Source: Cyanobacteriota bacterium
GTDB lineage: Bacteria > Cyanobacteriota > Cyanobacteriia > Leptolyngbyales > Leptolyngbyaceae
Assembly (NCBI GenBank): GCA_027482985.1
Contig: JAIXVO010000266.1
Coordinates: forward strand, 1-8,097
Length of the DNA stretch: 8,097 bases
Direction of reading: 5' to 3'
The position numbers and the translations under genes were made by a program. Every line of letters begins with the position of its first letter. Within the stretch, counting starts at the first letter, position 1. Below the pieces are notes generated by a model that was not told the origin of the DNA, ran no database searches, and saw only the letters and a list, made by a program, of their open reading frames with translations. Shown here piece after piece: positions 1 to 5,201 of this stretch.

Positions 1-791
1 TCACCACCAGTCCCGCCCAGTTGAAGGTGCGCCGCAACGATGCCGAGGGCAACCCCACCTTAAAGGATGTCCAATTCACCCCCCCTTTGAATGCCAGTGG
101 TCAAGGGGCGATCGGCGTGAAGCTGGCTCCCACCCCCGCGATTAAAGCCGGACTGGAACCAGGCGATGTGGTGCTGGCGATGAATGGGCGGACGTTTACG
201 CAGTCGGTGCGCGAGTTACAGCAGTTTCAAACCACGGTGCGGGAGAGTGTCAATCAACCCGTCGAGATGCAAGTTCAGCGGGGCGATCGCCTGCTCAACT
301 TGACCGTCACCCCGGATGCGAATGCCACCAATGAGGGCACGATTGGCGTGGGATTGTCTTTCAACGGCGATCGCGAACGGCAACGGGTGAGCGGGTTTGC
401 CGCCTTTGGTGCCGCCGCCGAAGAATTTCAGAACATTGTGGTGGATACGATTGATGGCTTTGGCAAGTTGATCAGCCGCTTCAGTCAGGTGGCCGATCAG
501 GTGGCGGGGCCTGTGGCGATCGTCGCTGTCGGGGCCAAAATCGCGCAATCGGATGCAGCCAGCCTGTTCCAATTCGCTGCCTTGATTAGCATCAACCTGG
601 CAATTATCAACATCCTGCCGCTGCCGGCTCTGGATGGCGGACATCTCACCTTCCTGCTGATTGAAGGACTGCGCGGCAAACCCCTGCCCTCCCGCATCCA
701 GGATGGCGTGATGCAGACGGGCTTAGTCCTGCTCCTGGGGCTGGGCATCTTCTTGATTATTCGTGATACGGCCAATCTAATCCCCCAGTGA
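1..791 (+). CDS. rseP: RIP metalloprotease RseP (site-2 protease, M50), 3' part
   Basis: This is the C-terminal 262 residues of a membrane-embedded zinc metalloprotease that cuts transmembrane segments of anti-sigma factors and similar substrates. The frame is open to the left edge (first full codon at 3), so the start and the HExxH active site lie outside the window. Visible parts are a PDZ domain (GLEPGDVVLAMNGRTF at about nt 162-209, then a strand-rich stretch to about nt 315), the family motif QVAGPVAIV near nt 500-525, and the second metal-ligand motif NILPLPALDGGHL at about nt 608-646, where the Asp of LDGG is the expected zinc ligand. A last hydrophobic helix (GLVLLLGLGIFLII) closes the protein. 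The TGA overlaps the next gene's GTG start, suggesting translational coupling with nth. Family assignment is firm; the substrate is unknown. Confidence 0.95.
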   Translation, partial: TTSPAQLKVRRNDAEGNPTLKDVQFTPPLNASGQGAIGVKLAPTPAIKAGLEPGDVVLAMNGRTFTQSVRELQQFQTTVRESVNQPVEMQVQRGDRLLNLTVTPDANATNEGTIGVGLSFNGDRERQRVSGFAAFGAAAEEFQNIVVDTIDGFGKLISRFSQVADQVAGPVAIVAVGAKIAQSDAASLFQFAALISINLAIINILPLPALDGGHLTFLLIEGLRGKPLPSRIQDGVMQTGLVLLLGLGIFLIIRDTANLIPQ

Positions 792-1579
792 CATCTGATT
801 CTGTGACATCTTCCCCAGTGACAACGCCTCCCCCCAAACGGCGATCGCCCAAACAGCGGGCGCTGGAAGTGCTGGCGCGGGTAAAAGCCCTATATCCCGA
901 TGCCAAATGTTCGCTGGACTTTGAAACGCCCGTGCAACTGCTGATTGCCACGATTCTGTCAGCGCAATGTACGGATGAACGGGTGAACAAAGTTACGCCG
1001 GAACTGTTTCGCCGCTTCCCCGATGCGGCCGCGATCGCCAGCGCTGACCCGCTCGAACTCGAAGACCTGGTAAAATCCACCAACTTCTTTCGCAACAAAG
1101 CCAAAAATATCCAGGCCGCTTGCCGCCGGATTATGGAGGTTTACGGAGGCGAAGTCCCGCAGACGATGGAAGACCTGCTGACGCTGCCGGGAGTCGCTCG
1201 CAAAACCTCGAATGTCGTACTGGCAAATGCTTTCGGCATCAACCTGGGGGTCACCGTCGATACCCATGTCAAACGGTTGAGTTATCGGCTCGGCTTAACT
1301 AAACACACCGATCCCGTCAAAGTCGAGCAGGATTTGATCAAACTGCTGCCGCGTCCCGATTGGGAAAACTGGTCGATTCGGCTGATCTATCACGGTCGCG
1401 CGGTGTGTAACGCCCGGAAACCCGACTGCGATCGCTGCGAACTCGCCGATCTCTGTCCCTCCGCTGGCAAAGCTGTGATGCTACCGGAAACTGGGTCTTC
1501 CGAGAAGAAATTGGCGCGGGCGATCGCCACTGAAACCGCCAAAACCACTCGCAACCGCAAATCATCCGCCAAAGCCTAG
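788..1579 (+). CDS. nth: Endonuclease III (bifunctional DNA glycosylase/AP lyase)
   Basis: Base-excision repair enzyme that removes oxidised pyrimidines and nicks the abasic site. The 263-aa protein has the helix-hairpin-helix LPGVARKT at residues 133-140, with the catalytic lysine equivalent K139, then VDTHVKRL with the catalytic aspartate equivalent D158. The 4Fe-4S cluster ligands are C207, C214, C217 and C223, with the family's exact C-x6-C-x2-C-x5-C spacing. The conserved fold starts near residue 21, so the first 20 residues (rich in Thr, Ser and Pro) and a charged tail after about 235 are extensions beyond the E. coli enzyme (211 aa). GTG at 788 is chosen because it overlaps the rseP stop as GTGA, but GTG codons at 803 and 818 are in-frame alternatives. 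No clear Shine-Dalgarno precedes any of them, which fits coupling to rseP translation. Confidence 0.96.
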   Translation: MTSDSVTSSPVTTPPPKRRSPKQRALEVLARVKALYPDAKCSLDFETPVQLLIATILSAQCTDERVNKVTPELFRRFPDAAAIASADPLELEDLVKSTNFFRNKAKNIQAACRRIMEVYGGEVPQTMEDLLTLPGVARKTSNVVLANAFGINLGVTVDTHVKRLSYRLGLTKHTDPVKVEQDLIKLLPRPDWENWSIRLIYHGRAVCNARKPDCDRCELADLCPSAGKAVMLPETGSSEKKLARAIATETAKTTRNRKSSAKA

Positions 1580-1626
1580 TTGACTGCTGCGCAAGTAGAT
1601 CCACCATCCGTAATGCAGGCTTAAAT

Positions 1627-1654
1627 CATGGGCGGGCAAGATGCCCACTCCATG
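1627..1654 (+). terminator. Hairpin downstream of nth, possible terminator
   Basis: CATGG (1627-1631) pairs with CCATG (1650-1654), and inside it GGGC (1634-1637) pairs with GCCC (1643-1646) around an AAGAT loop. It begins 47 nt after the nth stop. There is no T-tract after it, so a role in intrinsic termination is uncertain. The core GGGCGGGCAAGATGCCC resembles a motif I recall being common between genes in cyanobacteria, so it may instead be a dispersed repeat. Confidence 0.35.
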
Positions 1655-1747
1655 GTAGACAGGTCTAGGTCATAGTCCATGAGTGCCTCGCGGCCTCAAT
1701 CACCCCGCCCTTGTTGCCAGCGCAAAGAGCTGCATAATCGAGGTTTC

Positions 1748-1775
1748 GCCCTCTGCCCTCTGCCTCCTGCCTTAC
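1748..1775. repeat. Heptamer tandem repeat (GCCCTCT-like, 4 units)
   Basis: Four consecutive 7-nt units: GCCCTCT, GCCCTCT, GCCTCCT and GCCTTAC. Units 1 and 2 are identical and the others drift. Pyrimidine-rich heptamer repeats of this kind are frequent between genes in filamentous and other cyanobacteria. Here it lies about 130 nt upstream of the DUF1269 start. Confidence 0.6.
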
Positions 1776-1892
1776 TTCACTGGTTCTTATGAGTTTCGTA
1801 CATTTCCAATTTATTATCCGAGCAGAATCTAGTTGGATTTGGGGTTTACGCGAGTTTGAGGAACCCCCCGGCGATTCGTGTTCAGATTGATT

Positions 1893-1897
1893 GGGAG
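1893..1897 (+). promoter_or_regulatory. Shine-Dalgarno that sets the start of the DUF1269 gene
   Basis: GGGAG lies 8 nt before ATG 1906 and decides in favour of that start over the in-frame TTG at 1891, which contains no upstream site. An out-of-frame ATG at 1901 would give only ATG-AGA-TGA. Confidence 0.65.
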
Positions 1898-1905
1898 TAA
1901 ATGAG

Positions 1906-2568
1906 ATGAGCGATAATCCAGTCCAAGTTGTGGTCGCGGCTTTCAACGCACCAGACGAAGCGAATGAGTATATGGAGGCGCTAAAGCAGGGCAAAAAAGA
2001 AGGGTTGATTGGCATCATTGATGCGGCAGTGGTGGTCAAAGATGCGGACGGCAAAATTAAAATTACCGATGCTAAGCAACGCCGTGCTAAAGGCTTTGTC
2101 ACTGGTAGCGTAGTGGGTGGCTTGATTGGCTTGATCGTGGCTCCGCCTGTCGCCGCTGTCGCCGCCGGGGGGGGGCTGATCGGAACGCTGGTGGGCCAAT
2201 TACGCGGTGCGCCCTTACGCCAGGAAATGAAAGAGATTGGGGAAGCGTTAACCCCCAACAGTTCGGCGATCGTGGCCGTGATTGAACATAGCTGGGTTTC
2301 CAAGCTGGAAGAGGCAATGGCCGCCGCCGGTGCCCGTGTGATTCGTGACTCGATCAAGGCTGATATTGCCGCCCAATTGAATGCTGGTCGCAATGTGATG
2401 TATACGGCTGGAGCGGGTGCCGAAATTGCGGGCGGGGCGCGGGTTGTCAGCGACGCAGGCACCACTCAAATTGACGCGATCGCCGCGAATCAGGACAGTA
2501 TTTTCATGGATACGGCTGTGATCACGGTAGAGCCAGAGGCAGCACAGGAAACCCCCAGTAACGCCTAA
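1906..2568 (+). CDS. DUF1269-like membrane-associated protein with glycine zipper
   Basis: The product is 220 aa with no known biochemical activity. The layout matches DUF1269 proteins. An N-terminal alpha/beta part (VQVVVAAFNAPDEANEY, residues 6-22; VVVKDADGKIKI, about 42-53) is followed by a Gly/Ala/Val-rich hydrophobic segment at 63-97 with repeated G-x3-G spacing. A second alpha/beta part then carries PNSSAIVAVIEHSW, the analogue of the family's 'P.SSAL..L' strand. Residues from about 145 to 220 (Ala- and Gly-rich, acidic at the end) go beyond the usual domain. The hydrophobic stretch could form one membrane hairpin or a packed oligomer, and there is no signal peptide. It stands alone, about 330 nt after nth and 208 nt before the permease gene. 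A run of nine G (2167-2175) sits in the glycine segment. Family assignment rests on pattern recognition. Confidence 0.75.
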   Translation: MSDNPVQVVVAAFNAPDEANEYMEALKQGKKEGLIGIIDAAVVVKDADGKIKITDAKQRRAKGFVTGSVVGGLIGLIVAPPVAAVAAGGGLIGTLVGQLRGAPLRQEMKEIGEALTPNSSAIVAVIEHSWVSKLEEAMAAAGARVIRDSIKADIAAQLNAGRNVMYTAGAGAEIAGGARVVSDAGTTQIDAIAANQDSIFMDTAVITVEPEAAQETPSNA

Positions 2569-2621
2569 CTGTGCCCCTTTTTCAGGCGCATTGAGGGTGA
2601 TCGAAGTGGGCGCTACCGTAC

Positions 2622-2639
2622 CAGCCGAAGGTTTGGCTG
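2622..2639 (+). other. Short hairpin
   Basis: CAGCC (2622-2626) pairs with GGCTG (2635-2639). The stem can extend inward by one G-U and two A-T pairs, leaving a 4-nt loop. It lies 54 nt after the DUF1269 gene stop. There is no T-tract. Confidence 0.35.
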
Positions 2640-2667
2640 AAGCTGAAATGCCGGATGGCCATTTGCC

Positions 2668-2709
2668 CTGATGCCGATTGGCTGGACAACGGCTGTAAAT
2701 CGGCATCAG
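2668..2709 (+). other. 12-bp perfect inverted repeat, possible terminator or leader stem
   Basis: CTGATGCCGATT (2668-2679) is exactly complementary to AATCGGCATCAG (2698-2709), with an 18-nt loop. It lies about 100 nt after the DUF1269 gene and 67 nt before the permease ATG. The downstream sequence is A-rich rather than T-rich, so an intrinsic terminator is not the obvious reading. A leader-RNA stem or a DNA binding site with half-sites is equally possible. Confidence 0.5.
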
Positions 2710-2723
2710 TCAACTAAAAATAC

Positions 2724-2734
2724 TGTCAATGACA
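2724..2734. promoter_or_regulatory. Candidate operator palindrome upstream of the permease gene
   Basis: TGTCA-A-TGACA is a perfect 11-bp palindrome centred 48 nt before the permease ATG, in the usual place for a repressor or activator site. No regulator gene is visible in the window, and the sequence does not match the LldR consensus as I know it. Confidence 0.35.
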
Positions 2735-2776
2735 TGGGTCTGATCCACTTTTTGTCCCTTTTGGGTAGGTCACATC

Positions 2777-4444
2777 ATGCAACTTGGACTTTACTCCCTG
2801 CTGGCGCTGGCGCCGATCGTCGTGGCCTTTGTGCTGCTCGTGATTGCTAACCGTCCGGCGACACAGGCCATGTCTGCGGCTTATCTCGTGACGGCACTGT
2901 TGGCCTTATTCGTTTGGCAAGTCCCCTTCCTTCATGTTGCCGCCTCTACTGTGGAAGGGCTAATCGTCACTTTGGAAATTCTCTACATTGTGTTGGGGGC
3001 GATTCTGCTCTTGAATGTTTTGCAGGAATCGGGGGCGATCGGCAAGATTCGGCAAGGACTCTTGCAAATCTCTGCCGATCGCCGCGTGCAAGTGGTGATC
3101 ATTGCCTGGTTATTTGGTGGGTTTATTGAAGGGGCTTCGGGCTTTGGCACCCCCGCAGTGATCTGTGTGCCGTTGTTGGTTTCCATTGGCTTTCCGGCGC
3201 TGGCGGCGGTGATGGTGATGCTGATTGTGCAATCCACGGCTTCGACTTTCGGCGGCGTGGGCGTGCCCATTCTGATTGGCATGGACAGTGGCTTGAGCGG
3301 CGACCCAGCAGTGGAGCAGGAAGTGGCTCGTCTGGGTCTGGAATTTGCCGATTACCTGGCGCTGATCGGGGCGCAAGGGGGGCTGATCCAGGGCACGATC
3401 GGGATTTTCATGCCCTGGCTGATGATTGCGACTGTCACCGCCTACTTTGGGTCGCAGCGGTCCTGGAAAGATGCCCTCCCAGCGACCCAATTTGCCCTCT
3501 TTGGCGGGCTGGCGTTTGTCATTCCCTACACCCTCACGGCCCTGTGGCTGGGGCCGGAATTTCCAACTTTGTTGGGGGGGCTGATCGGATTGGCGATCGT
3601 CGTGCCTGCGGCTAAACGCGGCTGGCTGGCTCCCCAACAGCCCTGGGATTTTCCCGATCACAGTGAGTGGCCAGCCGCCTGGTCCGGTGCCAGTCTCCCA
3701 GCACCCGCTGAGCTGCCCGTGAAAATGACCGCCTTCCAGGCGTGGTTGCCTTACATTCTGTTGAGTGGCTTGCTCATTCTGTCGCGCTTGCGATTTCTGC
3801 CCTTGCGGCGGTGGTTGCTGGCGGTGCAAATTGATTTTGTGAATATTTTCGGGACCCCGGTGAGTATTTCCAGTCAGCCCCTGTTTCTGCCAGGCACCTT
3901 TTTTATCATTGTGGTCATTGTTGCCTATTTCCTGTATCGCCTGGAAGCCGTCCAAATGCAACGGGCGATCGCCCAAGCATTGCAGAAGTTGGGTGCTACA
4001 GCACTGGCGATCGGGGCTTCGGTACCCATGGCGAAAGTGTTCATTAACTCCGATGTGAACGCCTCCGGTTTAGCCAGTATGCCGCTCACGCTGGCGGCGG
4101 GTGTGTCTCAACTGGCAGGGTCAGCCTGGCCGTTTTTTGCCCCCTTTATTGCCATGACTGGGTCGTTTGTGGCGGGTAGTACGACCGTCAGCAACATGAT
4201 GTTTGCGTTATTCCAATTTGGGGTCGCGCAACAAATTGGGGTGGCGACCACCCTGATTTTAGCTTTGCAACTCACGGGGGCAGCGGCGGGCAATATGATT
4301 GCAGTGTCTAACATTGTGTCGGCAGTGGCGACAGTGGGCTTAACCGGTCAGGAAGGGATTGTGCTCCGTAAGTTGTTGCCCATGATTGGGCTGGTTTTAG
4401 GGCTGGCGGGTGGGCTGGGGCTGCTCGTCGCCTTTGTCCTTTGA
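2777..4444 (+). CDS. lldP: L-lactate permease family transporter (LctP/LldP/GlcA)
   Basis: Inner-membrane symporter for 2-hydroxy acids. The 555 residues match the family (E. coli LldP is 551), with about 12-14 hydrophobic segments throughout. The diagnostic motif is FGGFIEGASGFGTPA at residues 113-127, followed by VPLLVSIGFPALAAV. Later conserved stretches include AFQAWLPYILLS, SDVNASG, MTGSFVAGSTTVSNMMF and GNMIAVSNIV near the end. The family contains both lactate and glycolate permeases (LldP, GlcA), and sequence alone does not separate them. In a cyanobacterium, glycolate from photorespiration is a plausible substrate alongside lactate. The ATG at 2777 begins a good first transmembrane helix, though only a weak AGG-type ribosome site precedes it. 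The gene appears monocistronic: spacers of about 200 nt on both sides and a hairpin at its stop. The gene symbol indicates the family only. Confidence 0.92.
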   Translation: MQLGLYSLLALAPIVVAFVLLVIANRPATQAMSAAYLVTALLALFVWQVPFLHVAASTVEGLIVTLEILYIVLGAILLLNVLQESGAIGKIRQGLLQISADRRVQVVIIAWLFGGFIEGASGFGTPAVICVPLLVSIGFPALAAVMVMLIVQSTASTFGGVGVPILIGMDSGLSGDPAVEQEVARLGLEFADYLALIGAQGGLIQGTIGIFMPWLMIATVTAYFGSQRSWKDALPATQFALFGGLAFVIPYTLTALWLGPEFPTLLGGLIGLAIVVPAAKRGWLAPQQPWDFPDHSEWPAAWSGASLPAPAELPVKMTAFQAWLPYILLSGLLILSRLRFLPLRRWLLAVQIDFVNIFGTPVSISSQPLFLPGTFFIIVVIVAYFLYRLEAVQMQRAIAQALQKLGATALAIGASVPMAKVFINSDVNASGLASMPLTLAAGVSQLAGSAWPFFAPFIAMTGSFVAGSTTVSNMMFALFQFGVAQQIGVATTLILALQLTGAAAGNMIAVSNIVSAVATVGLTGQEGIVLRKLLPMIGLVLGLAGGLGLLVAFVL

Positions 4445-4481
4445 GGCTAGAGTGATCGCTGTGTTCAGCATACTCAGGCTC
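4443..4481 (+). terminator. Imperfect hairpin at the end of the permease gene
   Basis: It starts within the TGA stop. GAG/CTC, CT/AG and GAGT/ACTC form an outer stem with one mismatch and one bulged A. GCTG (4458-4461) and CAGC (4466-4469) form an inner stem around TGTT. No T-tract follows, so it may stop transcription weakly or protect the mRNA 3' end. Confidence 0.4.
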
Positions 4482-4594
4482 AGTTGGCGCGCCACAAGGA
4501 TGGCCGAGCTGGACGCTGATGGCCGCTGTCCCCCCAATCGTCCCAGCCTCAACGCCTCAATCTCCCCTAACTTCTAGCCAAGTGCCGCGATCGC

Positions 4595-4623
4595 CTGTTA
4601 GTATAGTAAGCTGTGTCTATAGT
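4595..4623 (+). promoter_or_regulatory. Possible rpsN promoter
   Basis: TATAGT occurs twice (4602-4607 and 4618-4623) in the AT-rich stretch before rpsN. The second copy has CTGTTA 17 nt upstream as a poor -35 element. The first lacks a partner. Position fits rpsN, starting 22 nt downstream of the second box. Sequence support is moderate. Confidence 0.4.
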
Positions 4624-4645
4624 ATTAAATGCGTTGGGATGATTC

Positions 4646-4948
4646 ATGGCTAAGAAAAGCATGATTGAGCGCGATAAGAAGCGCGAAAAGTTGATTGCCA
4701 AGTATGCAGTGAAGCGGCAAGAGTTGAAAGACGCTTTTGGCGCAGCCAAAACTCAGACCGAAAAGCTGGCAATCCATCGCCAACTGCAACAGCTTCCTCG
4801 CAACAGTGCTCCCTCTCGCCATCGGAATCGGTGCTGGGTTACGGGTCGTCCTCGCGGTTACTATCGTGACTTCGGGCTGTCTCGTCACCAACTCCGGGAA
4901 ATGGCGCACGAAGGATTATTGCCGGGTGTGGTGAAGTCCAGCTGGTAA
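4646..4948 (+). CDS. rpsN: 30S ribosomal protein S14 (zinc-free type)
   Basis: Small-subunit protein of the 30S head, needed for subunit assembly and A-site function. At exactly 100 aa it matches the long bacterial and chloroplast S14 (E. coli 101). The signature runs from [13 protein letters not shown] (residues 51-63) through [16 protein letters not shown] to the end [10 protein letters not shown]. There is a single cysteine (C63), so it is the 'C-minus' form that does not bind zinc through a CxxC pair. The N-terminal half is basic and helical, as expected. GGGA at 4636-4639 is the ribosome site. Two out-of-frame ATGs (4629 and 4639) precede the true start, but neither opens a real frame. 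The gene stands alone rather than in the spc ribosomal operon, which is usual for cyanobacteria. A strong terminator follows 22 nt after the stop. Confidence 0.98.
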   Translation: MAKKSMIERDKKREKLIAKYAVKRQELKDAFGAAKTQTEKLAIHRQLQQLPRNSAPSRHRNRCWVTGRPRGYYRDFGLSRHQLREMAHEGLLPGVVKSSW

Positions 4949-4969
4949 CGCGGATTGGTAAGTTTGATC

Positions 4970-5000
4970 AAAAGGGGAGGCTGAAACAGTCTCCCCTTTT
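4970..5000. terminator. Bidirectional intrinsic terminator between rpsN and the 35-aa ORF
   Basis: The left arm 4970-4983 (AAAAGGGGAGGCTG) pairs with the right arm 4987-5000 (CAGTCTCCCCTTTT) around an AAA loop. This gives 14 pairs including one G-U. The GC-rich core is flanked by A and T tracts, so it reads as a terminator on both strands. It ends 7 nt beyond the stop of the minus-strand ORF at 5008. Confidence 0.9.
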
Positions 5001-5007
5001 TAGTGGC

Positions 5008-5115
5008 TTATTTTTTCCAGGGCAGCTTTGTCCCCATTTCGGTGAGGGCAGAGAAGCTGAGATAGGCCAGCAATAACCCCACCCCCAGCAGGAATGGCAC
5101 CAGATCATCGGGCAT
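5008..5115 (-). CDS. 35-aa single-helix membrane microprotein, unrecognised
   Basis: A 36-codon ORF from ATG 5115-5113 to TAA 5010-5008. The product starts MPDDLVPFLLGVGLLLAYLS and ends ALTEMGTKLPWKK. It has an acidic N-terminus, one hydrophobic helix at about residues 5-24, then a polar basic tail. This is the build of small photosynthetic or NDH complex subunits, but it matches none that I recall (PetG/L/N, PsaI/J/M/X, PsbM/N/T, Psb30, NdhP/Q). Support that it is real: its stop lies 7 nt from a hairpin with a T-tract in its own direction, codon choice is like the neighbours, and it fills an otherwise empty gap. Against: it has no Shine-Dalgarno, and it is very short. It is divergent from the fructokinase gene, 86 nt away. 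Confidence 0.6.
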   Translation of the reverse strand: MPDDLVPFLLGVGLLLAYLSFSALTEMGTKLPWKK

Positions 5116-5158
5116 TTGTGAAAGTCTCGGAAAAAGATGGTGATATTTTCCCATCTCC

Positions 5159-5199
5159 GGCTAATCTGTGAAAGAATTCCCGCGTTCCGAAAATTAGCC
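5159..5199. promoter_or_regulatory. Inverted repeat in the divergent fructokinase/microprotein region
   Basis: GGCTAAT (5159-5165) and ATTAGCC (5193-5199) are perfect 7-bp arms 27 nt apart. The right arm ends 2 nt before the fructokinase ATG, where no Shine-Dalgarno is seen. It may be a regulator's paired half-sites, or a 5' RNA stem that covers the start codon. The 8-mer TGTGAAAG is repeated at 5117-5124 and 5167-5174. Confidence 0.35.
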
Positions 5200-5201
5200 T
5201 C

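Larger units (their letters stand above)
1580..1905. other. Gene-free spacer between nth and the DUF1269 gene
   Basis: No ORF here looks like a gene. The spacer contains inverted CATGG/CCATG arms (1627-1681), a heptamer tandem repeat (1748-1775), and a more AT-rich stretch from about 1776 to 1850 that is the likely place for the promoter of the downstream gene. TATTAT at 1812-1817 could be a -10 box, but I see no good -35 partner. On the minus strand a frame across about 1660-1740 reads without stops, but it has no start or recognisable motif. Confidence 0.5.
2569..2776. other. Gene-free, structured spacer and leader upstream of the permease gene
   Basis: This spacer holds two hairpins (2622-2639 and 2668-2709) and a short palindrome (2724-2734). 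It also has a 24-codon frame, GTG 2597 to TGA 2669-2671, which reads smoothly but has no recognised product. Just before the permease start, CCC-TTTT-GGG and GGGTAGG (2763-2769) offer at most a weak ribosome site. Confidence 0.5.

Noticed and set aside
1663..1740. Minus-strand frame DYAALCAGNKGG...HSWTMT as a possible gene remnant
   Set aside because: It reads smoothly but I recognise no family, it has no start, and it lies in a repeat-rich spacer.
1665..2465. Long minus-strand ORF opposite the DUF1269 gene
   Set aside because: It is a low-complexity Ala/Pro/Ser/Thr frame antisense to a gene with a clear RBS and family pattern, so it is a shadow of GC-rich coding.
3110..3976. 288-codon minus-strand ORF opposite the permease gene
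   Set aside because: Composition is rich in Gln, His, Pro and Arg with no recognisable domain, and it is antisense to a well-supported transporter gene.
4485..4494. 10-bp palindrome TGGCGCGCCA between the permease gene and rpsN
   Set aside because: A short GC palindrome without flanking symmetry or promoter context. Not enough to call an operator.
4500..4577. 25-codon ORF (MAELDADGRC...) in the spacer before rpsN
   Set aside because: No proper ribosome site, no recognisable motif, and the start lies just past the permease-end hairpin. Chance ORF of this length is expected.
4629..4660. Out-of-frame ATGs at 4629 and 4639 overlapping the rpsN start
   Set aside because: They open frames of only 11 and 4 codons. 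They could tune rpsN translation, but nothing in the sequence distinguishes this from chance.
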